The position numbers and the translations under genes were made by a program. Below are positions 1 to 8,885 of a stretch of 64,000 bases of DNA, piece after piece (positions within the stretch are counted from its first letter, which is position 1; every line of letters begins with the position of its first letter). This stretch comes from Bdellovibrio sp. ZAP7 (GTDB lineage: Bacteria; Bdellovibrionota; Bdellovibrionia; Bdellovibrionales; Bdellovibrionaceae): the NCBI RefSeq assembly GCF_006874645.1, contig NZ_CP030082.1:3348001-3412000 (forward strand), read 5' to 3'. The notes under the pieces are model-generated. The model saw only the letters and a list, made by a program, of their open reading frames with translations, searched no databases and was not told the DNA's origin.

Positions 1-189
1 CGTGTTGAAAAAGATCTTAAAGACGAAAAAATCACTAAAATCATCGAAGCTGACATGGAAGAAGCTAAAAAATTCAACTTCTCCGGAACTCCAGGCTTCT
101 TGATCAACGGCGTTTCCCTTCGTGGTGCGTATCCGTTCTCTGAGTTCAAAGACATTATCGACCGTCACTTGAAAACTGCGGCTAAATAA
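1..189 (+). CDS. DsbA-like thiol oxidoreductase, C-terminal fragment
   Basis: The reading frame is open from base 1 and ends at TAA 187-189, so only the last 62 residues are present. They contain a GTPGFLING segment, which matches the cis-proline loop of DsbA/thioredoxin_4 proteins, followed by a helix ending in DIIDRHLKTAAK. The family forms or isomerises disulfides in periplasmic proteins. The CxxC active site would lie upstream of the window, so oxidase or isomerase type cannot be judged. A strong hairpin terminator follows 26 bases after the stop, so this is the last gene of its transcript. Confidence 0.75.
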   Translation, partial: RVEKDLKDEKITKIIEADMEEAKKFNFSGTPGFLINGVSLRGAYPFSEFKDIIDRHLKTAAK

Positions 190-213
190 TCTCTTTGCAC
201 AGGGTGCACTGAA

Positions 214-247
214 GAACCCACAGCTCTCAAGGCTGTGGGTTTTTTTA
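214..247 (+). terminator. Rho-independent terminator after the DsbA-like gene
   Basis: A 9-bp perfect stem (ACCCACAGC at 216-224, GCTGTGGGT at 232-240) with a 7-base loop is followed directly by a T tract at 240-246. It separates the DsbA-like gene from the phosphatase gene downstream. Confidence 0.9.
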
Positions 248-319
248 TTTGCAAAAGCGCAACGATCTTTCATGATTAATTTGCGTTTGCTCAATGATGA
301 GCCCGCAGAGGAATCTGCA

Positions 320-2083
320 ATGTCTTTAAAAGTAAAATTTCTGCTGATTGTTTCGGTTCTTTTAATCGCTTCTTCCGCGACTATCTTTTTCTTAAATCGT
401 GAGACTTTTCTCTCTGACAAACGCTCTTATGTCTATGCCAATGCCCTCGAGAGAATCGATGGAATCAGTCAAAATTTTGATCAGGATTTCAATACCAGTT
501 TCGAAAGAATTCGCTCCGCACTTCAGCTTTTTGATGCCTCTACTCAACAGTTCCCTCCCCAGGTCAAAGCCCTCGCCAACAACCAAAAATGGGGTGATAT
601 TTCGATTTATGTCGCTCAAGAAGGTTTCCCACTGCGTCTTATGGACGTTCTCGGAACACAAATTTCCACCTCGGAAGCAATCACCAGCCGACTAACTTCC
701 TTGAAGGAAAATGAGCTCATCGTCGAAAGCGACATTCAATTTCCTGACAAGCTCACCGTCATGTTTCGCCAGGGTCCTTACCGAGTTTACGCAAACTTGA
801 ACTTCCCTTTTTTTAAAAATCTTCAAAGCCGCAATGAAGTCGCCCTCTACCTGGCTAAAACCAATCAATGGTGGTTTCCCGCCTCTACCAATGATGGTTT
901 CAACTCCATCACGCCCCGCCTGAATGAATTTTTTCAGCAAAGCTCCAGTGGCGTGAAGGACATCGACTTAAATAACCGACGTTATCTGATGTCTTTCAAA
1001 AAACTATCACAGCTGGATATATATGTTTTTGAAGTTTTCGATAAGAAAAGTATTTTCTCAGTCGTCGATTCCATCATGAACAAAACCTTGGCTGCGAGCT
1101 TGATCATACTGGTGATCGGCTTGGTTGCCGTCTTCCTTTCCATCGATAGTCTTACGCAAAACCTGCTTCGCCTGGCAAATGCCATGAGTGAGTTTTCAAA
1201 ACACGGGACTGCGAAGCCTTTGAAAATCACCAATAAAGATGAAGTTGGGCAAATGGCGGAAGTTTTTAATTCCATGCAGAGCAAGATCGAAGGACTGCTG
1301 CAACAGACTCAGGAGAAAGCACGAATGCAGGCGGAACTTGAGACCGCCAAAGAGGTTCAGACGACTCTGCTTCCGAAAATGAAAATGGAAACAGAGGCGT
1401 ATTCCCTGAAAGGATATTATCACCCCGCTTCGGAGTGCGGCGGCGATTTGTGGTTTCATAACTGCGCCGATGATAAAATTTTTGTATTTATTGGCGATGC
1501 AACCGGACACGGAGTTCCGGCTGCTTTGATCACGGCGGCGACTCGCTCCATCTTGTCCTTGACGGTAGATGAAAAAATCTGGAGCCCGGGAAGAACGTTG
1601 GGTCGGATCAATCAAGTTCTGTGTGACGTCGCCAAGGGAGAGAAAATGATGACCGCCTTTGCCGCCACAATCGATTTGAAGGCAGAGACAATCACTTACG
1701 CCAATGCTAGCCACGAACAACCGCTTTTACTTCCTTTAAGTGAAGAAGGACGCAAGTTCAAAAAATCAGATATCACATTGCTGGGCGAAGTAAACGGAAA
1801 ACGACTGGGACACGAGAAAGACACCGTATACGAGGAGATTTCAACCGATTTCAAATTAGGGCAAACTCTTTTTGCCTACACCGATGGTTTGACTGATGCC
1901 GAGAACACTAAGAAAGAACAATTCGGAGAGCGCACCGTATTTAAGTTGGCAGCGGATGCTTGTACAAAAGGATCTCAGCGAAGTCTTCACGATCAAATAG
2001 CCAAACGGATTGCTGAGTTCACTCAGGAAATCGAACAACCCGATGACATCACTTTCCTTAGCCTTCATTTGCGCGAATCTTAG
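320..2083 (+). CDS. HAMP-domain SpoIIE-type (PP2C) serine phosphatase, membrane bound
   Basis: Start chosen at ATG 320 because AGAGGA at 307-312 sits 7 bases upstream; an in-frame ATG at 272 has no such site. The 588-residue product has an N-terminal membrane segment (about 6-26), a roughly 230-residue extracytoplasmic sensor region, a second membrane segment (about 256-278), a HAMP linker, a coiled coil, and a SpoIIE/PP2C catalytic domain from about 350. Diagnostic motifs are GGDLW, IGDATGHGVPAAL (metal-binding Asp) and FAYTDGLTDAEN. Such proteins dephosphorylate STAS-type anti-sigma antagonists or similar partners in response to an external signal; the ligand here is unknown. Its 3' end overlaps the FliF-FliG-like gene on the other strand by 26 bp, so the two are convergent. 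Confidence 0.88.
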   Translation: MSLKVKFLLIVSVLLIASSATIFFLNRETFLSDKRSYVYANALERIDGISQNFDQDFNTSFERIRSALQLFDASTQQFPPQVKALANNQKWGDISIYVAQEGFPLRLMDVLGTQISTSEAITSRLTSLKENELIVESDIQFPDKLTVMFRQGPYRVYANLNFPFFKNLQSRNEVALYLAKTNQWWFPASTNDGFNSITPRLNEFFQQSSSGVKDIDLNNRRYLMSFKKLSQLDIYVFEVFDKKSIFSVVDSIMNKTLAASLIILVIGLVAVFLSIDSLTQNLLRLANAMSEFSKHGTAKPLKITNKDEVGQMAEVFNSMQSKIEGLLQQTQEKARMQAELETAKEVQTTLLPKMKMETEAYSLKGYYHPASECGGDLWFHNCADDKIFVFIGDATGHGVPAALITAATRSILSLTVDEKIWSPGRTLGRINQVLCDVAKGEKMMTAFAATIDLKAETITYANASHEQPLLLPLSEEGRKFKKSDITLLGEVNGKRLGHEKDTVYEEISTDFKLGQTLFAYTDGLTDAENTKKEQFGERTVFKLAADACTKGSQRSLHDQIAKRIAEFTQEIEQPDDITFLSLHLRES

Positions 2084-3812
2084 TCACTTTGACGGCTCCA
2101 TCAATCAGATCCGTCATGGTGATGGAGCGATACTCCAAGATCGTTTCAATTTGCAGGCAAATTTTTCTGCGCGTCTCGGCCGTGATTTTTTGTGAAGGAA
2201 TCAGGGCCATATCACTAAGCTCTCTCTCTAAAATCATCGCTTTTTTCTCTGGCAATGCCGACAAAGCGGCGTTGATAACGGGGCGTTGAGAACGGAAAAA
2301 TGCTCCGTAAAGCATTTCCACTTCAAACAGCCCCAGTACCTCAGACAGAATGTCTCCTGGTACCAATGCGACGTCTTCAAAAATCAAAATCGAACGACGA
2401 ACACGCTCCAACTCCGCAGGATTTTCCGCCGCAAATAGTGTCAGAATATTCATTTCTTCCTCTGGTGACATACCACGGATGACCTTTGACAAGACTGTGG
2501 CACCATCCACCTTCGGTTCCGGCTTCAGACGGATTTCGTGGACACGTTGTTTGAATGCTTGAATCACAGACTGCAAAACGTCGTGAGGGATCTTTTCAAT
2601 GCGAGAGAGCTCGCCCATCACTCGGATTTTCTTATCTCCCTCCAGAGTTGCCAATATACCGGCTGTAACTTCTGAAGGTGCATGCAGACACAGTATCGCA
2701 ATATTCTTGGCACTTTCTTTCTCCAGGATTTGGGTTCGTTGCTCATCACGCAATTTTAAAACGAAATTGAACGGACCGGCTTCGTCTTCGGCCATTTCGT
2801 GTTCGATGTAAGATCCAAGCAAGGATCGATAAGTTTCTCGCACGCCTTTTTCAATTTGTGCTGGCAACGGATCACCAGAGCGCTCTTTGACCGAACGCCC
2901 CATCCGAGCCCAAGCCATTGCTGGAATTTCTGTAAAAAGATGCTTTGCTGTATCCCAACCGATAAAGTCCATCAGGTAAGTTGTATTTTCTTCGGCTCCT
3001 TGCAAGCAATACTCAGCAATGGCTCGAGATGCCATTTGCGGATACTGAGTTCCAATTTGAATGACGTGCTGGCGCACACTTTCCAAATCCATATCCCAAA
3101 CCATATCGTCTGATTTGACTGCGACCACTGCATCAGCGATTGCACTTGCCACGGGCGGAACAACGTCAGGTGCTGAATTTGGTTTGTCATCAGGCTCATG
3201 AACGTATTCATGGTTTTCTTTGATGTCTTTCTTCGGATCTGCACTTTTACTGCGTCTCCAAACTGCAAACATCAATCCGGCAACAGCTAACAGAGACAAA
3301 ATTACCACCAGCATCCACGTTTTCCACGTCAACTCTGGCAACTGTTTCGGTGGTTCTTGAACTTTGGGATCCATGGGCAATTCGATGCGACGGATATTTA
3401 CGGCGTCACCGGCTGTGGAATCCAAATGGAGCTTAGAGACCAAAAGATCACGGATCACCTTCTCCACTTCCGGAGAAACATTGCGCGACAAAACCACGCT
3501 GATGTCGGTCTTGGCTTTCATTTCGTGAAGCTTATTTGCAGCCATGGGAGCCACGGGCACATCACCCATCATCGGCATACCTGGAAGATATTGAAGCTCT
3601 GCTTCCTCGTGAAACTCTTTCAGCTTTTTTTCATCTCGATCCAGTTCGACTGAAACAACCAGGGTATACTCTGTGGGACGAAGAATTGTATTCAGCACCG
3701 AGCGGGCTCTGACCTCGTACAGACTTTCCAAGGAACCAATTTCTTCGATGTACTGTGCTTTCGCAACCAGGGACGAAAGCACAAGTGTCAGAACTAAAAT
3801 AATGTGCTTCAT
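2058..3812 (-). CDS. FliF-FliG-like fusion protein (rotor-like, inner membrane)
   Basis: The 584-residue product starts with a signal-like segment (1-19). Residues 28-150 resemble the third ring-building domain of FliF: a VLNTILRPTEYTLVVSVELD stretch, then an SVVLSR strand and a GDAVNIRRIELP strand. One membrane segment lies at about 165-185 (WMLVVILSLLAVAGLMFAVW). Residues 242-272 recall the FliG-binding tail of FliF. Residues 350-425 and 436-562 resemble FliG middle and C-terminal domains, with ILIFEDV at 475-481 and a charged torque-helix equivalent near 519-532 (EKKAMILEREL). In flagella FliF and FliG are separate proteins and FliF is longer; here the first ring domains are missing. ATG overlaps the upstream stop by 4 bp, with GGAGG inside the upstream gene. 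A motA/motB pair lies about 3 kb away. Assignment is by eye. Confidence 0.72.
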   Translation of the reverse strand: MKHIILVLTLVLSSLVAKAQYIEEIGSLESLYEVRARSVLNTILRPTEYTLVVSVELDRDEKKLKEFHEEAELQYLPGMPMMGDVPVAPMAANKLHEMKAKTDISVVLSRNVSPEVEKVIRDLLVSKLHLDSTAGDAVNIRRIELPMDPKVQEPPKQLPELTWKTWMLVVILSLLAVAGLMFAVWRRSKSADPKKDIKENHEYVHEPDDKPNSAPDVVPPVASAIADAVVAVKSDDMVWDMDLESVRQHVIQIGTQYPQMASRAIAEYCLQGAEENTTYLMDFIGWDTAKHLFTEIPAMAWARMGRSVKERSGDPLPAQIEKGVRETYRSLLGSYIEHEMAEDEAGPFNFVLKLRDEQRTQILEKESAKNIAILCLHAPSEVTAGILATLEGDKKIRVMGELSRIEKIPHDVLQSVIQAFKQRVHEIRLKPEPKVDGATVLSKVIRGMSPEEEMNILTLFAAENPAELERVRRSILIFEDVALVPGDILSEVLGLFEVEMLYGAFFRSQRPVINAALSALPEKKAMILERELSDMALIPSQKITAETRRKICLQIETILEYRSITMTDLIDGAVKVTKIRANEG

Positions 3813-4801
3813 TTAGCGCCTCCTGAAATAGTCAATAAAGAAAGAGCCATACTTTTGGTCTCGGGATAACGCGATTGATTGGCAATGCGCTGGACATCGG
3901 AGCGATACTTATCGACGAAGTTCAATTCGCGAACCCCCACTAAGAAAGCATCTTCCGCGTTTTCATTATCGTCCGAATTTTTTGCCAAGGATTCCAAATG
4001 ACCACTCAAATCTTCCTTAATCAGTTGATGACGAATCACCAATTGTTTAAAAATCATTGCCCGATATTGTTGCGGATAAGATTTAAAGTTCTTAGCCACT
4101 TCATTCCATAACTCGGCCGCTGCTTTTGCATCTCGCATTTGAGCAATCAACACAACGCCTTGATAGGGATCTTGTTTGGAGGTGATTTTGTCGCGAATGA
4201 TCTTTCGACCTTTTTCAGGCAAGGGATTCAGACGCAACAACGTCTCACCCACAATATCTTTCTGATTTCTTTGACCTTCGGCAGTCGCCACGCCATAGAA
4301 ATGCGACAGCGATTTTATCGTCTCCTCCGGTAAGGAACTAAACTTCAATAGAACTTTAGACGCATAACTAAGAGCCTGAGCCTCCGGTCCCAATACCGGC
4401 TTTTCACGCTTGCCTATCATGTATTCTGCAATAGCGTCCTGTAGGCCCTGCAAAGACTGTTTTTCTTCGGGTTTCCACTCAGGTTTGGTCACATCAAGAA
4501 TATAAATACTCGCCTGAAAAAAAGAGATATTGTCCTGGACATTCTTGTTCAGGCCAAACATCGCACGCAGTTGTGCAAAGTCTTTTGCTTTCCAGGCTTT
4601 TCCAACAGGAGAATCCAAGTGGGTTTTTAACGCCATTCCCGCGTTAAGCTGTGCCGCTTTTAGGACTTCAATGCCACCTTCATGAGAAACTCCTGTCGTT
4701 TTCACAACCACGCGATCTTTACGAAGCAAATAGCCCGCTGTTACGGCAAGTCCAATCAAAACAATTCCCGACACTACAACATTTGTCTTTTTCATACTCA
4801 C
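3809..4801 (-). CDS. Membrane-anchored helical periplasmic protein, operon partner of FliF-FliG-like protein
   Basis: The 330-residue product has one N-terminal membrane segment (about 7-25) followed by RKDR, which fits an uncleaved anchor with the remainder in the periplasm. The remainder is almost all helical, with repeated helix pairs that suggest a TPR- or HEAT-like solenoid, but no family is recognised. It overlaps the genes on both sides by 4 bp (ATGA), so its synthesis is coupled to the outer-membrane barrel upstream and to the FliF-FliG-like protein downstream. From this position it could bridge the inner-membrane ring to the outer-membrane partners; that role is inferred. Confidence 0.7.
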   Translation of the reverse strand: MSMKKTNVVVSGIVLIGLAVTAGYLLRKDRVVVKTTGVSHEGGIEVLKAAQLNAGMALKTHLDSPVGKAWKAKDFAQLRAMFGLNKNVQDNISFFQASIYILDVTKPEWKPEEKQSLQGLQDAIAEYMIGKREKPVLGPEAQALSYASKVLLKFSSLPEETIKSLSHFYGVATAEGQRNQKDIVGETLLRLNPLPEKGRKIIRDKITSKQDPYQGVVLIAQMRDAKAAAELWNEVAKNFKSYPQQYRAMIFKQLVIRHQLIKEDLSGHLESLAKNSDDNENAEDAFLVGVRELNFVDKYRSDVQRIANQSRYPETKSMALSLLTISGGAK

Positions 4802-5385
4802 TCAAAGCCTACAAAGCGCAGGCCAGCAAAAAGAGTCATAAATTGATAACTGACACTGTCTTCTTCACTCGAGGAGGCCAAACTGCTTCCCAAAGCCACT
4901 TGTCCAACCAAAAGCATGTTGGACATTACCGGGATCTCGACCCCGCCCCGCACACTCAAATCCAGCAACGAAGCATTTAATTTATCCACGGCCAAATTAC
5001 TTAAACCTAAATTCATAGCGACGAAAGGAGTCGAACGCCACACCTTCGCCTGTGTGCGACTGTCCAATACGGTGCGCATTCCGTTCACGCCCATTAAATA
5101 ATAGCGAGCACCAACCGCAATTCGCGTGAAGGGCAATTGCAATCCCCCGGCATCGGTGATTTCCATAAATGACAATGTCATCGCCGTATTAATAGAGGGA
5201 TTGTTGATGCTGTAGTTTACTTCCACCGTCGTAGAAGATTCCAATGACTTAGAAGTCTCCAAACGAGAAAAGTCGTACTGCAGGCTGGTGATCCCCAGAC
5301 TGGCATCCCAATCTGATGTCATATACGCCCACGCTGGACTCGAAACAAAAAGTACAACAAGAATCCCCCACAGTTTATACATCAT
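4798..5385 (-). CDS. Small outer-membrane beta-barrel protein
   Basis: The 195-residue product has a clear signal peptide (cleavage expected after AWA, about residue 20). Then come alternating polar/hydrophobic strands and an aromatic-rich C-terminus (FMTLFAGLRFVGFE), typical of an 8-10 strand outer-membrane barrel. No named family is recognised. Two ATGs are in tandem at 5385 and 5382; the first overlaps the upstream TGA. It is similar in size and strand pattern to the plus-strand barrel at 6358-6972, so they may be distant paralogues. It is third from the end of a four-gene overlapping operon that ends in the FliF-FliG-like gene. Confidence 0.72.
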   Translation of the reverse strand: MMYKLWGILVVLFVSSPAWAYMTSDWDASLGITSLQYDFSRLETSKSLESSTTVEVNYSINNPSINTAMTLSFMEITDAGGLQLPFTRIAVGARYYLMGVNGMRTVLDSRTQAKVWRSTPFVAMNLGLSNLAVDKLNASLLDLSVRGGVEIPVMSNMLLVGQVALGSSLASSSEEDSVSYQFMTLFAGLRFVGFE

Positions 5386-6272
5386 CGGACCTGTATATCT
5401 CGGCGACGCTTTTCTATCTCAACATTCGAAGCAGGATATCTCATCTCCGCTCCCGTTTGCGGAAGAGGTGCCATTCCTAAACGTTTATAAACATCAGACA
5501 AATATTGATAAGCTACTTTATTATAGGGATCAATCTTCAGGCAGCGCTCCCAAGCGCTCTTGGCTCCTTCAAAGTCCTTCTGCAGATATTTGATGGAACC
5601 TTTCAATAACCACGCATTGTTGGAGTACTCATCCATTGTGAGAGCTTTGTCTACTTCCGCCAGGGCCTGCTTATAGTCACCCTTCATGATAGATTTCTGA
5701 CCTTGAAAAATAAGTCCCACCACCCGTTCACTGCGATCACGATCTTGAGTGGGCATGCCGCCGGACAAGCGCGGCGAGAACAACGCATCTTTATAAAATG
5801 ACGATGTATTTTCCAACAGAGCCACGCGCAATTTTACCTCGGCAAGTTCGGCTAAAAGATCTTCCATCTTTTTGTCTTCGGGCTTTTTCTTATCGTCTGG
5901 TTTTGGCGGCTGTTGATCCTGTTTCTTGTCGTCGTTCTTAGCTAGCTCTTCGGCCTTCTTTTCCTCGTCAGACAAGGGATCCAGACGTGCTTGTACGGCA
6001 ATGCTTTCGCCTTCATTGACCTTCACCATGACTTCTTTGGTACGATAGTTTTGTTTTTCAAAGATCAGGAAGAACACATCACCCAGTTTTGATTCCTCCT
6101 GAATATTCAGCGGAGAAATTCCCAGTAGTTTTTTTTCATTGGTCTGCATATCCTTAACGTATACCTTTGAACCTTGAGGATAAGATTTAATGGAATACTT
6201 TCCCGCGCAGGCCGAAACCAACACTGACGAAAGAATAAGGAACAACATTTTCAGTTGTTGTCTCAGAAACAT
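5382..6272 (-). CDS. PEGA-domain and TPR lipoprotein
   Basis: Start placed at ATG 6272, 8 bases after GGAGG; ATGs at 6287 and 6278 lie before or too close to that site. The product (296 residues) has a type II signal with lipobox LVSAC (lipidated Cys22). A PEGA-like beta domain follows (YSIKSYPQGSKVYV ... LLGISPL), then a Lys/Asp/Pro-rich linker, a short coiled coil, and at least two TPR units (GDYKQALAEVDKAL; DFEGAKSAWERCLKIDPYNK). PEGA domains are common in surface-layer and envelope proteins, and TPRs bind partner proteins. It is the first gene of the overlapping operon PEGA/TPR - barrel - periplasmic protein - FliF-FliG. Architecture recalls envelope lipoproteins of gliding machines such as GltE, but homology is not shown. 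Confidence 0.78.
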   Translation of the reverse strand: MFLRQQLKMLFLILSSVLVSACAGKYSIKSYPQGSKVYVKDMQTNEKKLLGISPLNIQEESKLGDVFFLIFEKQNYRTKEVMVKVNEGESIAVQARLDPLSDEEKKAEELAKNDDKKQDQQPPKPDDKKKPEDKKMEDLLAELAEVKLRVALLENTSSFYKDALFSPRLSGGMPTQDRDRSERVVGLIFQGQKSIMKGDYKQALAEVDKALTMDEYSNNAWLLKGSIKYLQKDFEGAKSAWERCLKIDPYNKVAYQYLSDVYKRLGMAPLPQTGAEMRYPASNVEIEKRRRDIQVR

Positions 6273-6357
6273 TTCCATATCCTCCATGACATGTGAAACT
6301 GATTGAAGCGGCTCGCTGATTTCATTCTCCTAACCAGAGAGGAAAAAAACATATTCT

Positions 6358-6972
6358 ATGAAACCATTCTTCACTTTGGTCCTAATCTTACTGTTCGGTG
6401 ATGTTTCGGGTGCTAGTATTCAGGCGCCGATGCTGAGAGCAAAGCTCTCCATGTACAATACAACTGTATCTGCCGGAGAGTTGGTGCATGATGAAACCTT
6501 GGGCAGCATGATGACAATTCAACCAACGCTGTTGTGGGATATACCCTCCATGAATTCTCGCGTGGGTGTCCACTATATCCTTGATATCAATAGTAAATAC
6601 GGAGCCACTCCGATCTCAGGTATCGGACTCAGTGGCTACTACTATTTTAAAGGATTGTCTTCGGCTTATGAAATCAGTCCAGACGAAGTATTACTGCAGA
6701 AATCTCGTCCAGGAATATTTACCTTTGCAAGCTTTACTCCGGTGAACTTCAATCTGAATAAACTGGATAAAAGTGATCCAAATCAATCGTTCTCTTTCAG
6801 TGCCCTGGTGTATGAATTTATTCTGGGTGCTGGTTTTGAATACCCTTTAAAACCAAACTCCTTGCTTTCATTCGAGCTTTCAATGAGAGAGGGCTCCTCA
6901 GCCTCGAATGACCTTACGGTCAAGTATTCGGGGTTTGGAGCCTCCTTGGTATTCTCGACTTCGTATTACTGA
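6358..6972 (+). CDS. Outer-membrane beta-barrel protein
   Basis: The 204-residue product has a signal peptide (cleavage near GASIQ), amphipathic strands throughout and a C-terminal strand ending in SYY, which fits an outer-membrane barrel. It is transcribed away from the PEGA/TPR lipoprotein gene and runs into motB, overlapping its 3' end by 7 bp. Size and strand rhythm resemble the barrel at 4798-5385. It is the only plus-strand gene between motAB and the rotor-like operon, so it may have its own control. Confidence 0.7.
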   Translation: MKPFFTLVLILLFGDVSGASIQAPMLRAKLSMYNTTVSAGELVHDETLGSMMTIQPTLLWDIPSMNSRVGVHYILDINSKYGATPISGIGLSGYYYFKGLSSAYEISPDEVLLQKSRPGIFTFASFTPVNFNLNKLDKSDPNQSFSFSALVYEFILGAGFEYPLKPNSLLSFELSMREGSSASNDLTVKYSGFGASLVFSTSYY

Positions 6973-7919
6973 GCTTTTTGCTCGTAACTCTTAGTTTTTG
7001 TTTCGAGAGCCTCGATTTGCTTCTCGAGCTTTTGTAACTGTTGTTCTTTACGCTTCTGCTCAGCCTGCTCGCGGTATTTGCGCTGAGCTTCTTCAAACCG
7101 AACCTTGGCGAGTTTCATCTTGTCCTGAAGCTCGTTTTCTTTCTTTTGACGTTCCACTTCTTCTTTAGTCAGCTGCTTCTTAAACTGTTGCTGCTGCAGG
7201 CGATAAGCCTCTTCCGGATCCAGCAATTTCACTTGCACCACCACCCGACGATTGGCAGCCTTGTTGATCTCAAGCGGATTTCCCTGAGCATCTTTTTCAG
7301 GAGCCACAGGATGAGACGAACCAAACCCCACGGCTGCCAGTACATTCGAACTCAGACCGCTTTCTTCAAAGTATCTGACCACTGAGCTAGCACGCATTGA
7401 TGAAAGCTCCCAGTTTGATTTAATCACGGAGCTCTGCATAGGATCGCCATCGGTATGACCTTCGACACTGATTTTCTCAACACTTGGAACCGTTCGCAAT
7501 GCCGCCACTACTTGGCGCAAAGCGGGTTTAGCAGCCTCTTTCAACTCGGTCGCACCCGATTCAAAAAGAACATTGCCTTCGAATTTAAGTTGCAAAGTAT
7601 TGTCAGAGCCTTTGGAGACCTCGACACCTTTCATTTCGCCTGAACCCAGTAAAGCCGTTTTTAGCTTTTGCTCGGCCTCGAGAACCGTGCTGATTTCCTT
7701 GATGTTACCGCCAAAGTATTTAGCGACTTCTTTACGAACCAAATCGAAACGTGTGTTATCAAAACGAGAAAGCGAATACATCAAAACGAAGAAACCAAAC
7801 AACAAAGTCATCATATCAGCGTAACTGACCAGCCAATTGGATTCGTCGTGAGCACTGTTGTGCTCCTGACCGTGTTCGTCATCATGGTGACGACGATAAT
7901 TGCGTTTATGCGCACCCAT
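6966..7919 (-). CDS. motB: Stator protein MotB with extended C-terminal coiled coil
   Basis: MotB anchors the stator to peptidoglycan and carries the ion-binding Asp. The N-terminus is charged, then NWLVSYADMMTLLFGFFVLM gives the single membrane helix with the expected Asp (D35). An OmpA-like peptidoglycan-binding domain follows at about 115-235, with VEGHTDGDP and NWELSSMRASSVV. Unusually, about 80 further residues follow, a Lys/Glu/Gln-rich coiled coil (about 236-317) not found in ordinary MotB proteins. Its ATG abuts the motA stop codon, so the two are one unit. Ion specificity cannot be set with certainty from sequence alone. Confidence 0.92.
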   Translation of the reverse strand: MGAHKRNYRRHHDDEHGQEHNSAHDESNWLVSYADMMTLLFGFFVLMYSLSRFDNTRFDLVRKEVAKYFGGNIKEISTVLEAEQKLKTALLGSGEMKGVEVSKGSDNTLQLKFEGNVLFESGATELKEAAKPALRQVVAALRTVPSVEKISVEGHTDGDPMQSSVIKSNWELSSMRASSVVRYFEESGLSSNVLAAVGFGSSHPVAPEKDAQGNPLEINKAANRRVVVQVKLLDPEEAYRLQQQQFKKQLTKEEVERQKKENELQDKMKLAKVRFEEAQRKYREQAEQKRKEQQLQKLEKQIEALETKTKSYEQKAQ

Positions 7920-8726
7920 CTAAGCCACCTTTTTCAACGAACCAACATCACCACCGTCTTGTCTTTGTTGCGGAGGCAGGAAAGACTTCAAATATTCTCG
8001 GATAAACATCGGGTGCTTCTTTTCATGAATCAGTAAGACACCTTCTTTAATAATCTCACGCAACGTCAAGTCCGCCTGAGAAACGCTGGAAAGTTTCTCT
8101 GCAATTGGAAGCAACACTAAGTTGGCTGTCAACAGACCATAGAAAGTTGCAACCAGAGCTGTAGCCATGGCCGGACCGATGCGATCCTGAGCACCCGGCT
8201 CTCCCAGTGTTTGCAAAAGAGAGATCATCCCCAACGTCGCACCCAACAAACCGAATGCAGGTGGGAATCTGGAGATCGTCTGCCATACTTTGATTTCATC
8301 AGCATCACGTTTCTTTTTACCACGAACGGCATTATGCAAAATCTCGTCTAGCTCTTCATGATTGAAACCATAATCTAACAAAAGATGGACACCGTCTTTG
8401 AGAAAAGGATGGTCCGTCGGCTTCATCATAGCTTGAAGAGACTTAGGATCCTTGCGATATGACTCTGACAGAGTCACGATTCTTTCAATCGATTCATTAT
8501 AGTTGATGGCCCGTTCGCGACCGAAGTACTTACGAGCGATAATTTTCAGCGCGCTCCATAGACTTTTGAAGTTGAAACTCATCAAAGCCACTGTGATCGT
8601 ACCACCGATGACCAGGGCGATCCCGTGTGGATCTGCAAAAACTTTTGGGTTCTTTGCACTGTCCATGATCGCAAAAGCTGAAATACCTACCGCAGCAATT
8701 AATCCCAGTAATCCTGCAAAGTTCAT
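7920..8726 (-). CDS. motA: Stator protein MotA
   Basis: The 268-residue product has the four-helix MotA/ExbB layout: an N-terminal helix pair (GLLGLIAAVGISAF; GIALVIGGTITVALMSF), a large cytoplasmic loop with the charged stretch RGKKKRDADE, and two C-terminal helices with PPAFGLLGATLGMISLL and GPAMATALVATFYGLL, including the conserved prolines. It conducts ions with MotB and pushes on a FliG-type rotor. GGAGG lies 5 bases before ATG. The nearest rotor-like gene is the FliF-FliG fusion at 2058-3812, not a normal flagellar gene. It may serve that rotor, the polar flagellum, or both. Confidence 0.93.
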   Translation of the reverse strand: MNFAGLLGLIAAVGISAFAIMDSAKNPKVFADPHGIALVIGGTITVALMSFNFKSLWSALKIIARKYFGRERAINYNESIERIVTLSESYRKDPKSLQAMMKPTDHPFLKDGVHLLLDYGFNHEELDEILHNAVRGKKKRDADEIKVWQTISRFPPAFGLLGATLGMISLLQTLGEPGAQDRIGPAMATALVATFYGLLTANLVLLPIAEKLSSVSQADLTLREIIKEGVLLIHEKKHPMFIREYLKSFLPPQQRQDGGDVGSLKKVA

Positions 8727-8885
8727 AGCGCCTCCAAATAGAGCTCGAAATATTTACATACTAAATCGTAAGAAGAATTGATTCGCTGAACTGTACCTAG
8801 GCTTAGATTTCCAAATTACCTCACGATTGCTTTTTCGAAAATGCACTTCGCATTTATACTAAGAGCACTAGCAAGGATGAAATTC

